A stretch of DNA of 64,000 bases. Source: Luscinia megarhynchos (lineage: Eukaryota > Chordata > Aves > Passeriformes > Turdidae). Of the stretch, positions 12,451 to 26,400 are shown one piece after another. Where the stretch lies: NCBI GenBank assembly GCA_034336665.1, contig JAPFBE010000013.1, forward strand, positions 17,153,056 through 17,217,055, in the 5' to 3' direction. The first letter of the stretch is position 1, and each line of letters opens with the position of its first letter. The position numbers were made by a program, and so were the translations under genes. The notes beneath the pieces are model-generated. The model saw nothing but the letters and a program-made list of their open reading frames with translations. It had not been told where the DNA came from and did no database searches.

Positions 12451-15400
12451 ACTTCTCCAACCACATCCTTGACAGACCAAAGATCCAACAGCCAGTTTTA
12501 GGAATTAATCCATTTGCTTCGGAATTCATCAGAAATCTTGGCATTAAACCCCATCCAAAGTGTTCATTGTCAACTGCAGGGCTAGAAAGATTCAGGTTAT
12601 TTATTCCAAATACCCAAATGATACATTTGGTATCACAAAATAAAGAAACACATGAGGCCCTACAGCACTAAGTGATGTGAACTGCCACAGCTATGAAGTT
12701 ATGAAGATGCAGTCTGAATCTGAGCTTCCTTAATCTGTATTTTACTTTAAAAATAAAAATAAAAAATATTGTCTAAGTTTTTTGACAATATAAAATGAAC
12801 TATATTAGCTTCCATTAAAAATTGAATTGAGAATATGGGGGAACAAGGAGAGTAAGTTCATTAGGCAAAGCTTACCTAATGTTAATAGAATTTTGGGCTG
12901 AATTTCCTGGCAAACACTGATATTGCAAAAATAGTGTGGGAATTTTGCTAACCACAACTGGTCAGAGGGATTCTGGTTCACACTTCATACAAAGACAATT
13001 TGTCATCAGCAGGAATGTCTTTAGCAGTCAGGAAGAAAAAAATCTAGTAAGCCAATAAAACTTTTAGAAAGGCAGGATCTTCTCATTAACTGACAATGGT
13101 GACATTCCATGGAAAAATGGTACTTCCCAAAAGTTCTCAATCATTTACTTCTTTGTGGAAATTTAATCTATGCCACAGATGAGGTTCCATGAGGGTTTTT
13201 GTCTAAAAAGTATTCAAATTTCAAATACTCACAGACTTTTGTATCTCTGCTTCAGATAAGAGAAAAATCAATTCTAAAACAAACAAAAGACCCCCACAAA
13301 TTTTAAAAATTATATTTTCTTTGGAAAGGAATTGGGGCAAACCTATTTCAAAATTTTCCTTGGAAAGGAATTTTTGCAAACCGACTTCAAAATTGCTATA
13401 ATCACTGAGAATTCTAGTGAATCTTGCTGAACCTCTCCTGCAAGTTGAACTTATCAAAATACACCACAAAGGTTTTGAAACATGGAGACTAGGCTTTAAT
13501 AAAACGATACACTCAATACACGAAATAGATACATGTAAAAAATCTCAATATAGAGATTGTATATCAAAGATGTGTACTGTATGATATGCCTGTCTGCTGG
13601 TAGGAAGAATCCCTTGTTTTCAGGAGTGTTCTCTTTCTAGCCACCAGTCATTGGTGGTTCTGTGCTGCAAAGTCCTCTTGGAGACTCCAATTATTTATTT
13701 TTTTTTCCCCATCTCTGGGGTTGGGTTTTTATTCTCTTTGCTTTTCTTTCACCAGCTCCCTGCTCCTGACACCTGCTCTGTGGGTACCTCAGTCTTTGCC
13801 AAACACAGGAACATCTTTCCTTCCCTGGGTTTCTTCTCAAGCCTGAAAGGGACATTTTTGTGCCTAAGAGATGTGCTGAACACCAGGGAAGGAGACACTT
13901 CCTTTCATCACAGCCCTTCATACTGAGTAATCTGAAAATGTTTTTTTGTGTGATCTTAGAAATACTTTCTTTTCTCCTACCACTGTAATTTGAAGCAAAG
14001 CAGTTCTAGTTTTTATGCACTCATGTTTTATCCATGGGTTTTTTAGTACATTATGGAAAAGTGGATATGTGTCACTACCAGACTATTGCCACGTTATGAA
14101 TCAAGCTTAAATATAACAGAAGCCTGGCTGCCAAACCACATTTGGTTTGTCCTGGGTATTTGGATAAAGCTGAGGTCAAATGATCAACAGTCAAGAGAAG
14201 ATGGAATTACAGAGATTGTTTATAAATGGAGTTTTGGATAACTGGGAATTTCCTATATGTAACCATGCATTAGTCACTCAAACAGTGTTACTAAATATAT
14301 AAGTTCACTCTTAGGTTGTAGTTGCCTAAAATTAGATGTGGAGAGGATAGGTGCTCCTCTCAGACTCAAAGATGTGTCTTGTTGTTCCAGCTGATCAGAA
14401 CTGCCTGAACAAAAAATAGCAAGAATCAAACAAAAAATAGTCAGATAAGCCAGTAACAAGCAAAACTAACTTTGCATTAATATTTAAACTTGATGTGGGG
14501 GATGAAATTTCTTAGTGCCAAAGTGCTGGGGACAATGGTGGAGACATGAACTTTTCCCATGACACAGGATATCCACTATTCAGTTTCCTCTTTTTGCCTT
14601 ACACCTATAGGAGGTTCCAAATTAAGACAATGTACAGGAAGGGAATGTAAGAAGAGATCACATTTGTGAGAGGTGGAAAATGCAAAGCTGGAAGTCTGCA
14701 GCAGAAGAATGAACCAAATATGAGTGTCCTAAATTTATTAGTGCATACTCTCACCTATCTAAAGCCTATTCCAAAACACATATAGTTTTTACTAGTCAAG
14801 ATGTTGAAAATTCAAATTACTATTTTAGGATGTTAAAAAATTGAGGCAAAGCCCAGTGAGTCCCTGCCTGGACACACAGAAAAGTCCCACATTAAAATGA
14901 ACCAGACAATAAAAGAGTCACATTTTGATGCTTGTCGTTGTAGTCAATGATTCCATGGAGTCATACAGAAGAGATTTGGATCCAACACCACTTCCTTTCC
15001 CCATCTCAGCCCCCAAAGATGCAGAAACATCTCTGTCCACATGAGTCTGAGCATTTAAAACCCAGCAGTATGGGCTAGCTGCCCAACCAGCCATTTCCTA
15101 TCTCCTATAAGGGAAGTTATACACACAAGAAAGAGTCCCAGGGACTGGACCCAAAACAAGCATCACCAGTTTCACCATGTAGACAGAAATGTCAGCATGT
15201 CAGGTGATATCAGTGTCATGTGCATTTGAAACTGTTCTCAGTCTATGACATGAACATAAAAAATCAAGTGTTTAACACTTTTAAAAGTTAGCCTGCTGTG
15301 CTATACATGGTTTTAACCATTTTTTAAAAAACTTGTCTTGCTATCCTGAAAGAGTCCACATAATATGAATTTCTACCTTGTAGCCACAAGCTAGATCAGG

Positions 15401-15696
15401 AAAATATCCCTGATATAGGTAGGATAGTTCTGATGGGGTGGGATTTTTTTATGTCTTGACCTCCAAGTGTTTGCAGTGCTGCCAACTCTGTAAACTGTTC
15501 AGTTCCTTCCACAGGCACACGTTGGGATTCAGCAATTAAAAGAAAAATCAGGACACCTGTTCTTATTAAAAGTAAGGAAAACACATTGTTTTGTTGTATT
15601 TATAATTTTATCCTCAAATGCTATAATTCAGCATCATTTTCATTAGATTCCAATGGGATTCTGGTTCCTGCAGTGGTTATATTTCAGTTTCATAGA

Positions 15697-15698
<2 letters not shown>
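12451..15698. other. Intergenic DNA, no gene seen
   Basis: No gene recognised. The open frames of 60-91 codons around 13.6-14.5 kb occur on both strands of the same DNA, are low in complexity and look like chance frames. A GC-richer patch at about 13,730-13,920 resembles no repeat family that I know. Confidence 0.55.
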
Positions 15699-15727
<29 letters not shown>

Positions 15728-15793
15728 GCAAAAAACAAACAAAAAAACGACAAAACAAACAAACAAAAACCCCCAAAAAACAGGAAAAAAAAT
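15699..15793. repeat. (CA)n microsatellite followed by a CAAA-rich tract
   Basis: About 14 CA units (15,699-15,726) are followed by a 60-bp A-rich stretch with recurring CAAA and CAAAA units. It directly abuts the 3' end of the long CR1 copy at 15,790. CR1 does not end in poly(A), so the A-rich stretch is more likely a separate low-complexity expansion than a retrotransposon tail. Confidence 0.9.
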
Positions 15794-17990
15794 CATTGAA
15801 GTTCATCTAGAAATTTTCTACTCCAACCTCCTTGACCAAAGGAGAGTAAACTCAGTTGTTTGCTCAAGATGAAGTCTAACTGGACACAGGACATCTTTGA
15901 GGATGCAGACTCCACAAACTGCAGGGAACTAAGCCAGTGGAGAGGCACTCTCAGAAAACAAGCTGGGCTGTTTCTGCTGGGCTCTGCTGTATTACAGTTC
16001 ACACCCTCTTGGCCTTTCACAGGACATCACAGTGAAGAATCTGCCTCCATCTCCTTTGGTCCCTGCAAGAGGTATCCATGCACAATGATCAGATACACAC
16101 AAGGTTAAATAATCCCATTTTTTGCATCTTCTCCTTGCATGACTGAAGCCCTAGTCCCTTAATCAGCATAGGGCACCTTCAGGAACACAGAAATGGACAC
16201 AGCACTCCAGTGGTGGTCTCACAAGGGCTGGGTAGGGGAAAGGGTCACCTCCTTCAACAGCTTGTGGCACTCTTCCAATGCAACCCACAGTGCTGTTTAC
16301 CTTGCTCAGCCTCAGCTGAGTCAAGATTTCTCTCAAAAAGAAATACAATTATCTTGTCTATCAACAATTCCTCCCAGTTTTGTATGATCTGTGACTTCCT
16401 GAGGGTACACTCTGCCTCATCATCCACATGATTTAATGAAGATATTAAGCAGTATTGACCTTTAGGATACACCACAAATGACTCATCTCCAGCTGGAACT
16501 TTATCCCTTTGACCACAAGCCTTTGAGCCTTACAATTCAAGCAGATTTCAATTTATCTCCCTATTTACTCACTTATCTGGTTCATCTGTCATCAGTTTGT
16601 CTATAAGGATGTTTTGTAAGACAGAGTTGAAAGCATTGCTGAAGTGAAGATAAGCATCCACTGATCATCTACTTGCATCACACCATCACCAACCACAATC
16701 CCTCATTTCATGCAGAAGGCTATAATACAACTCAGGAATAATCTCCCCTTCATGAATCCATGCTGACTATTCCAATCCTCTACTTATTCTTGCTGTGTTT
16801 GGAAATGGTTTCCAGAATTATTTGCCCCATACCCTCCCAGGGACCAAGGTAAAGTTGACTGGCCTGTAGCTTCCCAGTTCTTCCTTCATTCTCTTCTGAA
16901 GACAGGCACATCATTTACTCATTTCCAGTCCTGAGGAAATTTCCCCTCTCAGCACAACCTTCTAAAGATCAAAACTGGCCATACAAAGACATCAGCCAAT
17001 TTCCTCAGCAAACATGGGTGTATCCTATCCAGACATATTTATTTGAGCTTGACAAGGGTCATTTAAAATTCCCCAACCTGATTCTCATCCCCAAAGCTGT
17101 CTTCCTTCTTCTACATTTTTCCCTCTGGTCTCAGGGCCTTTGTGAAGACAAGTCTTACTAGAAGAGATCAGAGCAAAGAAGGCATTGAGCATATCAGTCT
17201 TTTCCATGCCATTTGTCATCAAGTCCCCTTCCCCATTTAGCACTGACCCCATGTTTTTCTTGGTCTTTTCTGTGCTGCTGATAGACCTGTAGGAAGCCCT
17301 TGTTTCTTCTAAATCCCTTGCTAGATTGATTGCTACATTGGTTTTGGCATTCCTAACCCTGTCTCCTACACATTTGGTTATACTCCTCCTAGGTCACTTG
17401 ACCTTTTGAATCCTGTGTTCGTTTCTTTTTTACATCTAATTTCATCAGAAGATCATTGTTCACTCACACAAGTCTCCTACCACCTTTGCTTCCATTTCCT
17501 TAATGTTGGATTGAACTACTCTTGGACTTTGAGGATGCAATCCTTAAGAGGAAAACAACAGCAAACCACCCAAGCAGCTCTCTTGGATTGTACCCCACAG
17601 CATTTTTCCAAGGGGACTCCTAAAGAGGCCAAAATCTGCTCTTCTAAAAACCAGGGATTGCAATCCTGCTACATGCCTTGCTTCATTTTCTCAGGAGCTG
17701 GAGTTCCCACACCCTGTGCTCAGTGCAGCCAAGGGTTGTCCCTACCTTAGTAGTTTTTGCAAGTTCTTGCTCATTTCTGAGGACCAGGCTCAGCAGAGTG
17801 ACCCTTTGTCAGGACCCTTAGGAAGTTACCATGGATGCACTGCAGAAACCTTCTCAGCTGCTTGTGCCTTTCCTCATTCACCTCTCAGCAGATACCAGGC
17901 TGGTTAAAGTTCCCATGAAGATCAAGGCCTGGAACATGAGGTATGAAGAAGACTTGCTCTGTTACTTCTTCCTACTTTTAGACTGCTTGT
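15790..17990 (-). mobile_element. Old, long CR1 LINE copy: reverse transcriptase and 3' UTR, decayed
   Basis: On the + strand the sequence is the reverse complement of a CR1 element. It starts in the 3' UTR (TTCATCTAGA..CTCCAACCTCC near 15,800) and runs back through the reverse-transcriptase region. Recognisable blocks include GGACACAGCACTCCAGTGGT..GTCTCACAAGGGCTG (16,195-16,231), CTCCCAGTTTTGTATGATC (16,372-16,390), CATGAATCCATGCTGACTA (16,751-16,769) and GACTGGCCTGTAG (16,857-16,869). It may reach the end of the endonuclease region near 17,930-17,990, where similarity becomes hard to follow. About 2.2 kb survive, unusually long for a bird CR1 copy. Frames on the element's sense strand are broken, and the 114-codon frame at 17,406-17,750 is antisense to the element and meaningless. 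The copy is inactive. Confidence 0.88.
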
Positions 17991-20548
17991 CCAGATAAAA
18001 AAATGCAAACATTTTCATTGACAGGAAGACATGGTATTATTCAGTATTGATGTGGTTCTTTGCTTTACATCTTCAGCACCTTTCCTCTGTGGTTCACACA
18101 ACACTGTCCATGCCTTGTATAAACAGACATCTCTAAGTATTACTGCTCACACTTCAGACAGAGCACAGAGTGTAACTTGCTACCTCCAAATATATGTACA
18201 AAACATAGAGGTGGGCATGGTGGTTACTTAGTGGGAAGCAGCTATTAAAAAAGCCTAGCTGATTAATTACCTTTCAAATAACACAGTACTCAAACACTGC
18301 GTGTGACTTTCAGATGTGATAAATGAACTAGGTGTCAGGTATCTCAAATGTCTCTTCCATTTCACCTGCCATTCTCATATTCTTAGCAGCAGAGGCTGTA
18401 GCACTGTGGGTGGGGAAAATAACTGAATAAAGAATATACCAGATCTCTCACAATGAATCTGTAACTTGAGTTATGGGCACAGACATACTCACAGGTTTTT
18501 GGAAAGTTTATGTTAGTCAGCTTTCATGAGCACCCCAAAACACCTGTTGCTTTGGAGTAGCTGAAAGACTTGCTGTCACACTCTCCTGCCGAGTGAATAG
18601 CAGTATTTCTCTCCTGAAGCAGTTGGGTAACATTCATTTAACAATTTTGTCTAAAAAGATATGACAGGACAAGGAAGTGTGAAGGTCATGAGGAATAAGG
18701 ACTGAGCCATTGTCCACAAAACCCAGCAAGTCCTCCTTCCTCCACCCACCTTTTCTTAGTTTCCCCTAACCTTCCAAGGCTTCAGTATTACAAACAATTA
18801 TCTATAACAGAGGTTGCATCAACACCTCCCCAAGCTTCTGTATTAATCTCTTTCTATCACTTTTCTCTACTTCTCCCCTGCTCCAAGCCACAAAGCATTC
18901 ACATTCTGTCTCTATTTATGTCCTTTTTTGCCAGGGCAGGCTGCAGGACATTCATCACCTCTGAGTACCTTTTCTTGTTCAGACAGTTTTCTGTGGGCAG
19001 GATCCTTAATTCAAACCTCTTCAGAGCCAAACATGGTTAGATGTGATATTAAGCCTTGCACAGCACAGAAGGCTGAATATAATCTGAAAATCATTACTTC
19101 AATCAAGAGATTCAAATTAAGTTTCATTCACTTTGGTGTCTCAGAGGAAAAGCTTGTCACCCTTCTGCTGCCTGTTTTTTACCTTTGATTCTGAATGTCA
19201 AATTCTCTAATTAATGTAGTAGGGTTCTACCTTTTTTTGCACTTTTTAAGGTCACAAGTTCTCATCTGTGTCACAGCAATGGACACTGAAGATTTCAGAA
19301 GTATTTTGTAATTACGCACACACACTGCCATGGAGAACTTCATTGGTGCATGAAGCAGGTAAATGAAGATTACTCTTGCCAAACAGTGCCAATATAAAAA
19401 GTATTACAGCAAAGAGAATTTTGTTTTTCATTTTCCAAAGTTATAACTCGGAAAGAGGAAAGGAACAAAGGCAGCAGAATGCTCCCCACCTCTTACAATC
19501 TGCTGTACCAAGACTGATTATTAAGCCCCTAGGCTGTTATGTAGTTTATATATATTCTCTCTTACTTCTGAGAGCAAAGATCTCTTCTAAAAGAGAAGTG
19601 TACTTTCTTCTCAGAAGTTATATTTGTTCTAAAGATACCAGGGAAGCACACATAGTTTTCTTCTACAGCTTCTCAGAATTCATTATCTTGTGCTAGCTCT
19701 TCTGTCATACCCTGCGTCACGTATCTACACAGGGACAGCAATAAATAATAGCAAGAATTTTAATGCCCTGATATCTAAAGTTTGGCTATTACATGCATTT
19801 AGGGCACTTGATGATTTGGGGACTAACTAAAGGGATTCCATTTCTTATAGGCTCAGCAGCTTGTAATTGTCAGGATCTTGGCAGAAGAGTCTATGGATAT
19901 TACCAAGAGAATTGGTGAGAGGCCACATAACAGGAATCAACCACAAGTTTCTATCATCTTGATTTCTAGCATGCTTACAAGTCCAAACTCCTACATTACA
20001 GAGGGAAAAAAAAACTAATTAAAGATGTACCAATACACAGAGAAACCCAGAGCTATTTACTGCCCCAGTACTGTAGGCTTGGATTTAAACCTGTAGCTAG
20101 ATTTGCCTAATGGACAATTGCCTTTAAGCCAAGAGAAGTGTTGCCATGTATTTGTGTGGTGCATTAGATCTGAGTTAAAATAGAATGACCTATTGAGCAG
20201 ATATGGTCTGATTTCAAAACTTACAGTTATTGGGCAGTGGTGACTCATTGCATAGTTTTTATGTTTTAAACATAGATGACATAGTAATCTCCTGAGTAGA
20301 TGCAAGTGCAGCAGGGCAGACATGTTGCATGCACAGACATATGACTTAGGCTTGCAGTTCCAAAAGAGCTCTCAGTTCTGAGTAACTGGGCAAAGCATGT
20401 GCTGAGTACCACCTCCCTTGGAGGGCAATTTGTCTCCAAAATCCCCAAATATTTGTCCTCCTTCTTCCTCCCAGGATTTCTCTCTCCACCTGTTCTGCTG
20501 TTGCAAGAATTTTATTTTCTTTCCTCTCCCATCGTGTCATAAGCCTTG

Positions 20549-20573
20549 TTAAGAGCTCTGCCAGAGCTCTTAA
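20549..20573. repeat. 25-bp perfect palindrome (12-bp arms, 1-nt centre)
   Basis: The left arm TTAAGAGCTCTG (20,549-20,560) and right arm CAGAGCTCTTAA (20,562-20,573) are exact reverse complements around a single C. Each arm contains a SacI-type GAGCTC hexamer, and the palindrome begins and ends with TTAA. A partial copy, AAGAGCTCT, lies 190 bp upstream (20,365-20,373). Confidence 0.95.
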
Positions 20574-21199
20574 AGCACTATGCCAATGAGACAAGGGTCA
20601 GAAACAGGAGCAACTCCTCTAAAGCTTTGGACATATCCAGTATTTCTCTGCTCAACATACAGAAAAAGAAAACAAGAATGGCCTGGTATTACAGCCCTTT
20701 GTCAGCTGTCAGTGATACCATTCCACCAACCCAGTGTGGCATGAGCACCTTTCCCATTCCAGTTATCAGTCTAAAAAGTGCTGATGTCCAAATTTAAGCT
20801 GCATGTGAGCAATATCCATACAGCCAGTAGTGCCACTGTTCTGCCCAGAGCCAGCTTGGTGCACCTCCTCATTTTCCTAATCTCTTGAATAATACAGTGC
20901 TGATTGAAGAATAAAATAAAATTTCACTCTTGATCATTTAAAATCCCAAAGCCTAGTGGGCACATTTCTCTTCTCTTTCACTTCTTTATATAAATTCCAA
21001 TGAGAAAACAACAAAAAGCTACTTTCATTACCTCCACTTAAGGGAGTAACCCTCTATTAATAGGGAGAACAACAATTGCAGACACAAATACTTACTATGT
21101 GAGAGAACCAGCACTATTTTTGCTTATGATAAAATTCATGGCTACCATAATCACCTCTGTCTGGCCTAAGACTTCCAAGTATTTGTTCTGGGAGGGACT

Positions 21200-21300
21200 A
21201 TGCTCTTTGTTTTGTTTGCTTGTTTTTTTAGTATGTGGATGTTTTGGTTTGAGTTTGTTGGGTTTTTTTTCTTTTTGGAGGGGTGTAGGATTGTTTGTTT
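21200..21300. repeat. T/G-rich low-complexity tract
   Basis: Recurring TTTG and TTTTG units with long T runs and almost no C. The frames through it on the two strands are compositional, and no gene is indicated. Confidence 0.75.
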
Positions 21301-22829
21301 TACAATAAGGGTTTCAGAAGGTACAGATCCTGAAGCTAATGATGCAAAGTGTTTGGCTTTTTTTCCCATTCTGTCTTCTCCTCTGCACAAACCAGGACTA
21401 TCCACATACTTCTCACCCACATTTAAAGAGATGGACATAGTCTGGCAGCTTTGATACACTTCCCACACTAACGTGCAACCAGAAAAAGAACAACCTCAAT
21501 AGGACACATGGTGTCAAAAGACAGAAAATATATCTGGAATAATTACACGTGTCTTTGGGGAAAAAAAAACAAAACCAAAAACCAAAAATACTCAGGAGTA
21601 TATTGATGTAGACAAAGATTATCACACTCCATTTTTTTTTTTGCTTCATGTATACCTTCTTCCTGCTCAACCTGCTTCAGCTTGTGTCCCTGTTCCTCCT
21701 TGAGGCTTTCATGTCACTGCCTCTCTAGACTTGTGTTGCCTGAAGCTGAATTACCACAGGGATCCAACAGGAACCAAACTCAAAGCCCAGTAATGAGCTG
21801 CTTGCAGCTGTCACTAAATCCACCATATTTGCTGCTCCTTGCTGCCCACTCCCCCAGCCCCCTGCTTTGCCTCAGTAAAAACAATTTCAGATTCTGTAAG
21901 GTATTAAATGCTTTACTGCAGTATGTTGAGTTAGAAGAATCAAAGACAGCAATAGCCAGTGGCTCTACAAAGAAATAAAACTGTCAAGTCAAGCGAGGAA
22001 ATACAGACTTATCAAAATGATTTCTGAATCTTTTTGAAAAGATTCTTTTTCCATCTTTACTCATGCTGCCTCAGGCACACTCACTGGAGTCTAAAGATGG
22101 AACAGAAAGCTCAACCCACTTTGGCTGTCAAAAACATAGACAAAATCCTCCTTACCACCTAAAGTCTTTTCCTTTAAAAACTGCAGCCAGCTGAGAAAAG
22201 ATACAAATAAAAAAAAATGATGTGGGGTTGTGTTGGATTTTGTTTATTTTTTTTAAATTAAGTATCTACTTTATGGCACTATGGAAAGTCAGGAATAATT
22301 TACTCTTTAATCCAAATTAATAGCTCAGCATTAAAAGCACCAATAAAGAGATTGTCATTAAATTTTATCCAGGTAAGAGAAGTTAGGGGCGGTTTTGAAA
22401 TCAGTAGGGCCAAATTTTGTTCTCTGATACACCAGTGAAAATGCATGATACATTACCTCATCTATAGATACTCCTAATCTCCAGTTGTACAAAGGGTGAA
22501 ATTTGACCATATATCTTTAAGAATCTCCAAAATATTAGAAAGTCAAAGTAAAAAAAAATATGCTTTGCTTCATGAAAAAGATGCACAGTAGGTAGTGTTG
22601 CTAAAATGACATTAACAAATGAAACATTTAATGCTGTGCTTTTGATTTTGAGCAGTCAGAACATTATTATAGAATAGTATGGTGCCTTTGTTCCTCTCCT
22701 ACCTGTATGAGCTATTTATTAGATGGCTTCAGGCAAGATGCTCACAATATCCAATTTGCTCTAAAAGCAGTACAGAACGTCCCCATTCACTTTAGTAGAG
22801 CTAGCTTGGGCTTTTTCCCTCTTTTAGAT

Positions 22830-22930
22830 TCAGTTTATGGATCCATAAAATAGGTATTTACCTATTTCATGCACGTTTGAACTGCAAAATAAAGGGCTAG
22901 GTAAAATTACCACTGATCATTACAGCTACA
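22830..22930. mobile_element. Possible L2/MIR-like fragment
   Basis: TTCAGTTTATGGATCCATAAAATAGG followed by ATTTACCTATTTCATGCACG recalls the MIR/L2 phrase CAGTTTCCTCATCTGTAAAATGGG..TACCTACCTCA in reverse orientation. The resemblance is partial and the copy would be very old, so it could also be chance. Confidence 0.35.
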
Positions 22931-24336
22931 TGGATTTTTTTACAGTGATCTGAAAATTTTAAAGGAGAGAGGTGTTTGTACAGCATAGTGTTACTAACTC
23001 TAATTTCAGTTTGTGATTGCACATGTGCTCATAAATCAGTACAGACCCCAGTACGGGACCCTGCAGATTTATTACAGGTAATAGAAGCCCATGGTCTCCT
23101 CTTCAGTCATTTCAGGTAGAGAGAAGTGGACATGAAAAATATGTGTATTGTTCTGTCCCATCAGTGTTTATTATCTTAAAAGGGTATCTGTCTTGAAAAT
23201 TTATTCTTTAGATAGATGAAAGTTGTTTCCAAGTGTTAAGACATGGATCATGCTAAGCAGCTTCAACACCTAGTGTCTTTTGTTGGTGTGCAGAAACTCC
23301 AGGAGAGACCTTGGAACTAGATCCTCTAGCTCTCTTGGTTTTACCAAGGCCTAACAAAAATGGGAAAAATTGAAAAGGGCTGCAGGCAATTAAAGATGAC
23401 CCAAATCCACCCGAAAAAGCATGTGGGCATTCATTCAAACAAAAAATATTATTTGTGCCACCTGCAATTGTTCAGGGGCATTTCTCAGGAGCTTATCAGT
23501 CTGGTAATGGCTCTTTCAAACTTTACATCACCATCAGGCATACCCAAGAAATGGATGGCTAAGGTGTCTTTGCCCTCACCCATGATTTGTTGTGGGGTAC
23601 ATGCTACAGCAGAAGTGCCAATACCTTCTTACAGGTACATCTGAGTCTGATCCACTGACCTTGTGCACTGCCTATATTACCCCTTGTGACAATTCTTGTT
23701 TTAGGGGGGTTTGCTTGTTTTGGGGTGTCTTTTAATGCCAAAGACAAGCAAACAATAAATAAATCCTTTGCTTCTGGTGGCAGCTGGGAGAGAGGGGGGA
23801 AGAAAATAATGACTAACCTTCCCTGCAGCAGGTAAATCTACACTGCAATTGGCAGGCAGCTTTAGAAAGGGTGTTCTCCTAGAGTACAAAGTCCTAATAC
23901 AGCACTTGATTTCCTACAGGTGCTACCATAATATGACTCATAAGAGCAAGCAAAATAAAAGTTCAAAAAAATACTGAATGAATTTGTAATGGAAGGAATA
24001 TATATCAGGGCACACTGGATTTTCTAACCTTTAAAAGAAGTAACACAATATTCAGAAAAAATTCACCAAACTAAATATTTTTGTATACCTATAAAGTAGA
24101 AGGAATTAGAGGTCCTCTGGAGAAAAGCTTAAAAGTATGAATGGAATAAAGAAAAGACAGGCAAACCCCATCGTTTTTCCAATCTGGACATAGATTGGAC
24201 TGTTTATTTCTTAACCTAGATTTTGTGAATTTGTGAAGTTCGAATTACTGCATAGTTTAAAGCAGTGATCTATTCTCTATAGCTATTACAGTGGAGCTTT
24301 TGTGGTTTTTTAATAAAATAAGTGAAATTTTGTGTG

Positions 24337-24364
24337 AATGTACCATTTGTAATGTACCATTTGT
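24337..24364. repeat. 14-bp perfect tandem duplication
   Basis: AATGTACCATTTGT occurs twice head to tail without mismatch (24,337-24,350 and 24,351-24,364). It is probably a recent slippage product. Confidence 0.92.
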
Positions 24365-26289
24365 ACCTAACTGTTCCTTTCACAGGATATAAATCAAAAG
24401 CCTCTAAATTACTAGAAGTTACAGTTTCAAGTAGATGGCTTTAAATAAATTAGTTTCAGTTTTTAATGCATCAGGCAGTCAACTGCTTTTAGAAACAATT
24501 TCATTTCAACAGCATACACCCACCAAGAAGTGGCTAATATGGATGGAGATGTATTTGCTTAGACAAGTCATTTCAAACCTGAATGACTAAGGTTAAAAGT
24601 TGGCATAGCCAGGTTTTCCCTAAAGTCTAGGAGTTTTACCACTGACTTTCCCAGTTGCAAGCTAAGACAAATCCCAAGTGATCTTTGCAAACCCCCCATG
24701 CATTCAGAAAACTACACTATTCCTATTCAGATGTGAATTTGTCCAAAGTTCAAGGTGTTTTGGTTCCTATTATTGCCCATCCCTCTATTTCATGAGGCTG
24801 ACTACAGAAGGGAACAGTGGAAGACTTCTGTAAAGGAAATAAAACAGTTACTATACCTTGGGAACTACATTTTCATTTAATGAATAATTATGTCATGAAA
24901 TGTTCCCGTCAGAATATATTCCCCTGCAGCACAGATGAGACTGGAGAGAAAAAATGGGCACCTTAAACATTCATTAGTAGAACCAGCTGCTCTTTTGTTG
25001 AAGCCAGCAGAAACAATAGTAGTATGAATAATCACCCCTCCAGTCCTTCTGCAACATGAATACACACACATATATAAGGAAACATCCAAAAATATTGTCC
25101 CCTTGAGTTTCATACCAAACCCACACACATGCATCTAGTGCTAGGTAACAGTTCAATTTTAAAGAGGATGAGGGAGTCTTTCTGTGGGAGAATAATCTCC
25201 AGTCAGTCATTCACAAAATCCCTACACATCAGCCATTAGCTCCAAAAGAAAGTTCACCTTCCAGGTTTAAAACTAATGGGGGAATGAGAAACCAAAAGAG
25301 AATGATTGGAAGTGACATCTAATTAGTCTAGAAATTATGGTTCCACCTGGTATTTCACAGTTAGATCTGCATATTCTGAGCCTTCTTGTCAATAGATAGT
25401 TTATGACTGAGACTGAAAGTATGTGCTCAGCACCAAAGACAAAATGCAGTGAACAGTTTTACAGGCCTGGAAGTGGAAAAGTACTATGCCAGGAGCAAGT
25501 ATGCAACTGTATTTTTGATATCTGTTTTTGTCATATAATGGGAAAGCTGTGCTGCTAAATTCTGTATTCAGATGTGGGGTTTTGTTTTGTTGTTTGGGAC
25601 TTATTTCTTTCTCTTTAAAAAAGGCTTACTATAGAGACATCTCATTGACTGGTATTTAAAAGACTGAAAATGCAGTTTTCTATCAAAAATCTAACTCTAC
25701 AGACTATGACCGCTACTGATTTCAAAAGCACGGACTGCTAAACCTGAATTTTACCTGGTTGGAACACAATAATATGGAACTACTACTCAACCAGAGTAGC
25801 ATTTCTTGACAGAACAGCAGCAGTAGGAAGCAGAAGCTACTGAAGATGTTTATAAGGGATAGTTGATGTTCCTATCACAGTCTTAAGAAGCTGGTTCTAT
25901 TCAGCTGCCTCAGGCACAGCCCTTGTAAGTGTCCAGGCACAGATCCCAAATTCTGTTCCTGTCACTAGCTGTAATTATACCAGTACATCATCTCATTATG
26001 TCTATTTAATGGTTTGAAATGTGATATCATGGGACTAATGCACCTATTTGCTTCAAGTGCAGAACAGCATATCCCAGTATCTGCTATTGGTCTCCAACTC
26101 TGCTTGAATTTCAGTTCTCCCAGGCTTTAAAAAGTGTTCCAGAGGATGCATATACTAAATTATTCCCTCTGCTTAAGACCTAACATCTGCTTCTGCTGTG
26201 ATCAATCACAGCAAAACCAACAAATCAAAATAGGTTGCAGCTGATGTTCAGCATAACAAGCAGCTACTTATCATAAGATGTGCATTACC

Positions 26290-26400
26290 AATGTGGAGGA
26301 TGATTATTCCCACATTATAGATATGGAAACAAGACTGCATGCTCACCACCTTGGGTAGATGGCAACAGTGCAAGCAAGACTGCAAATCTACACAGTCCTA
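26290..26400. mobile_element. Possible MIR-like SINE fragment
   Basis: GGATGATTATTCCCACATTATAGATATGGAAACA matches the MIR core pattern (..ATTATCCCCATTTTACAGATGAGGAAAC..) with several substitutions. The flanking bases then lose similarity. It is plausible as an ancient amniote SINE remnant, with modest confidence. Confidence 0.45.

Noticed and set aside
17406..17750. 114-codon + frame
   Set aside because: Antisense to the long CR1 copy. It matches the reverse complement of CR1 coding DNA and not a protein.
24236..24246. tRNA B-box-like AGTTCGAATTA
   Set aside because: No matching A box at the right distance and no cloverleaf could be drawn, so it is not a tRNA gene or a tRNA-derived SINE head.
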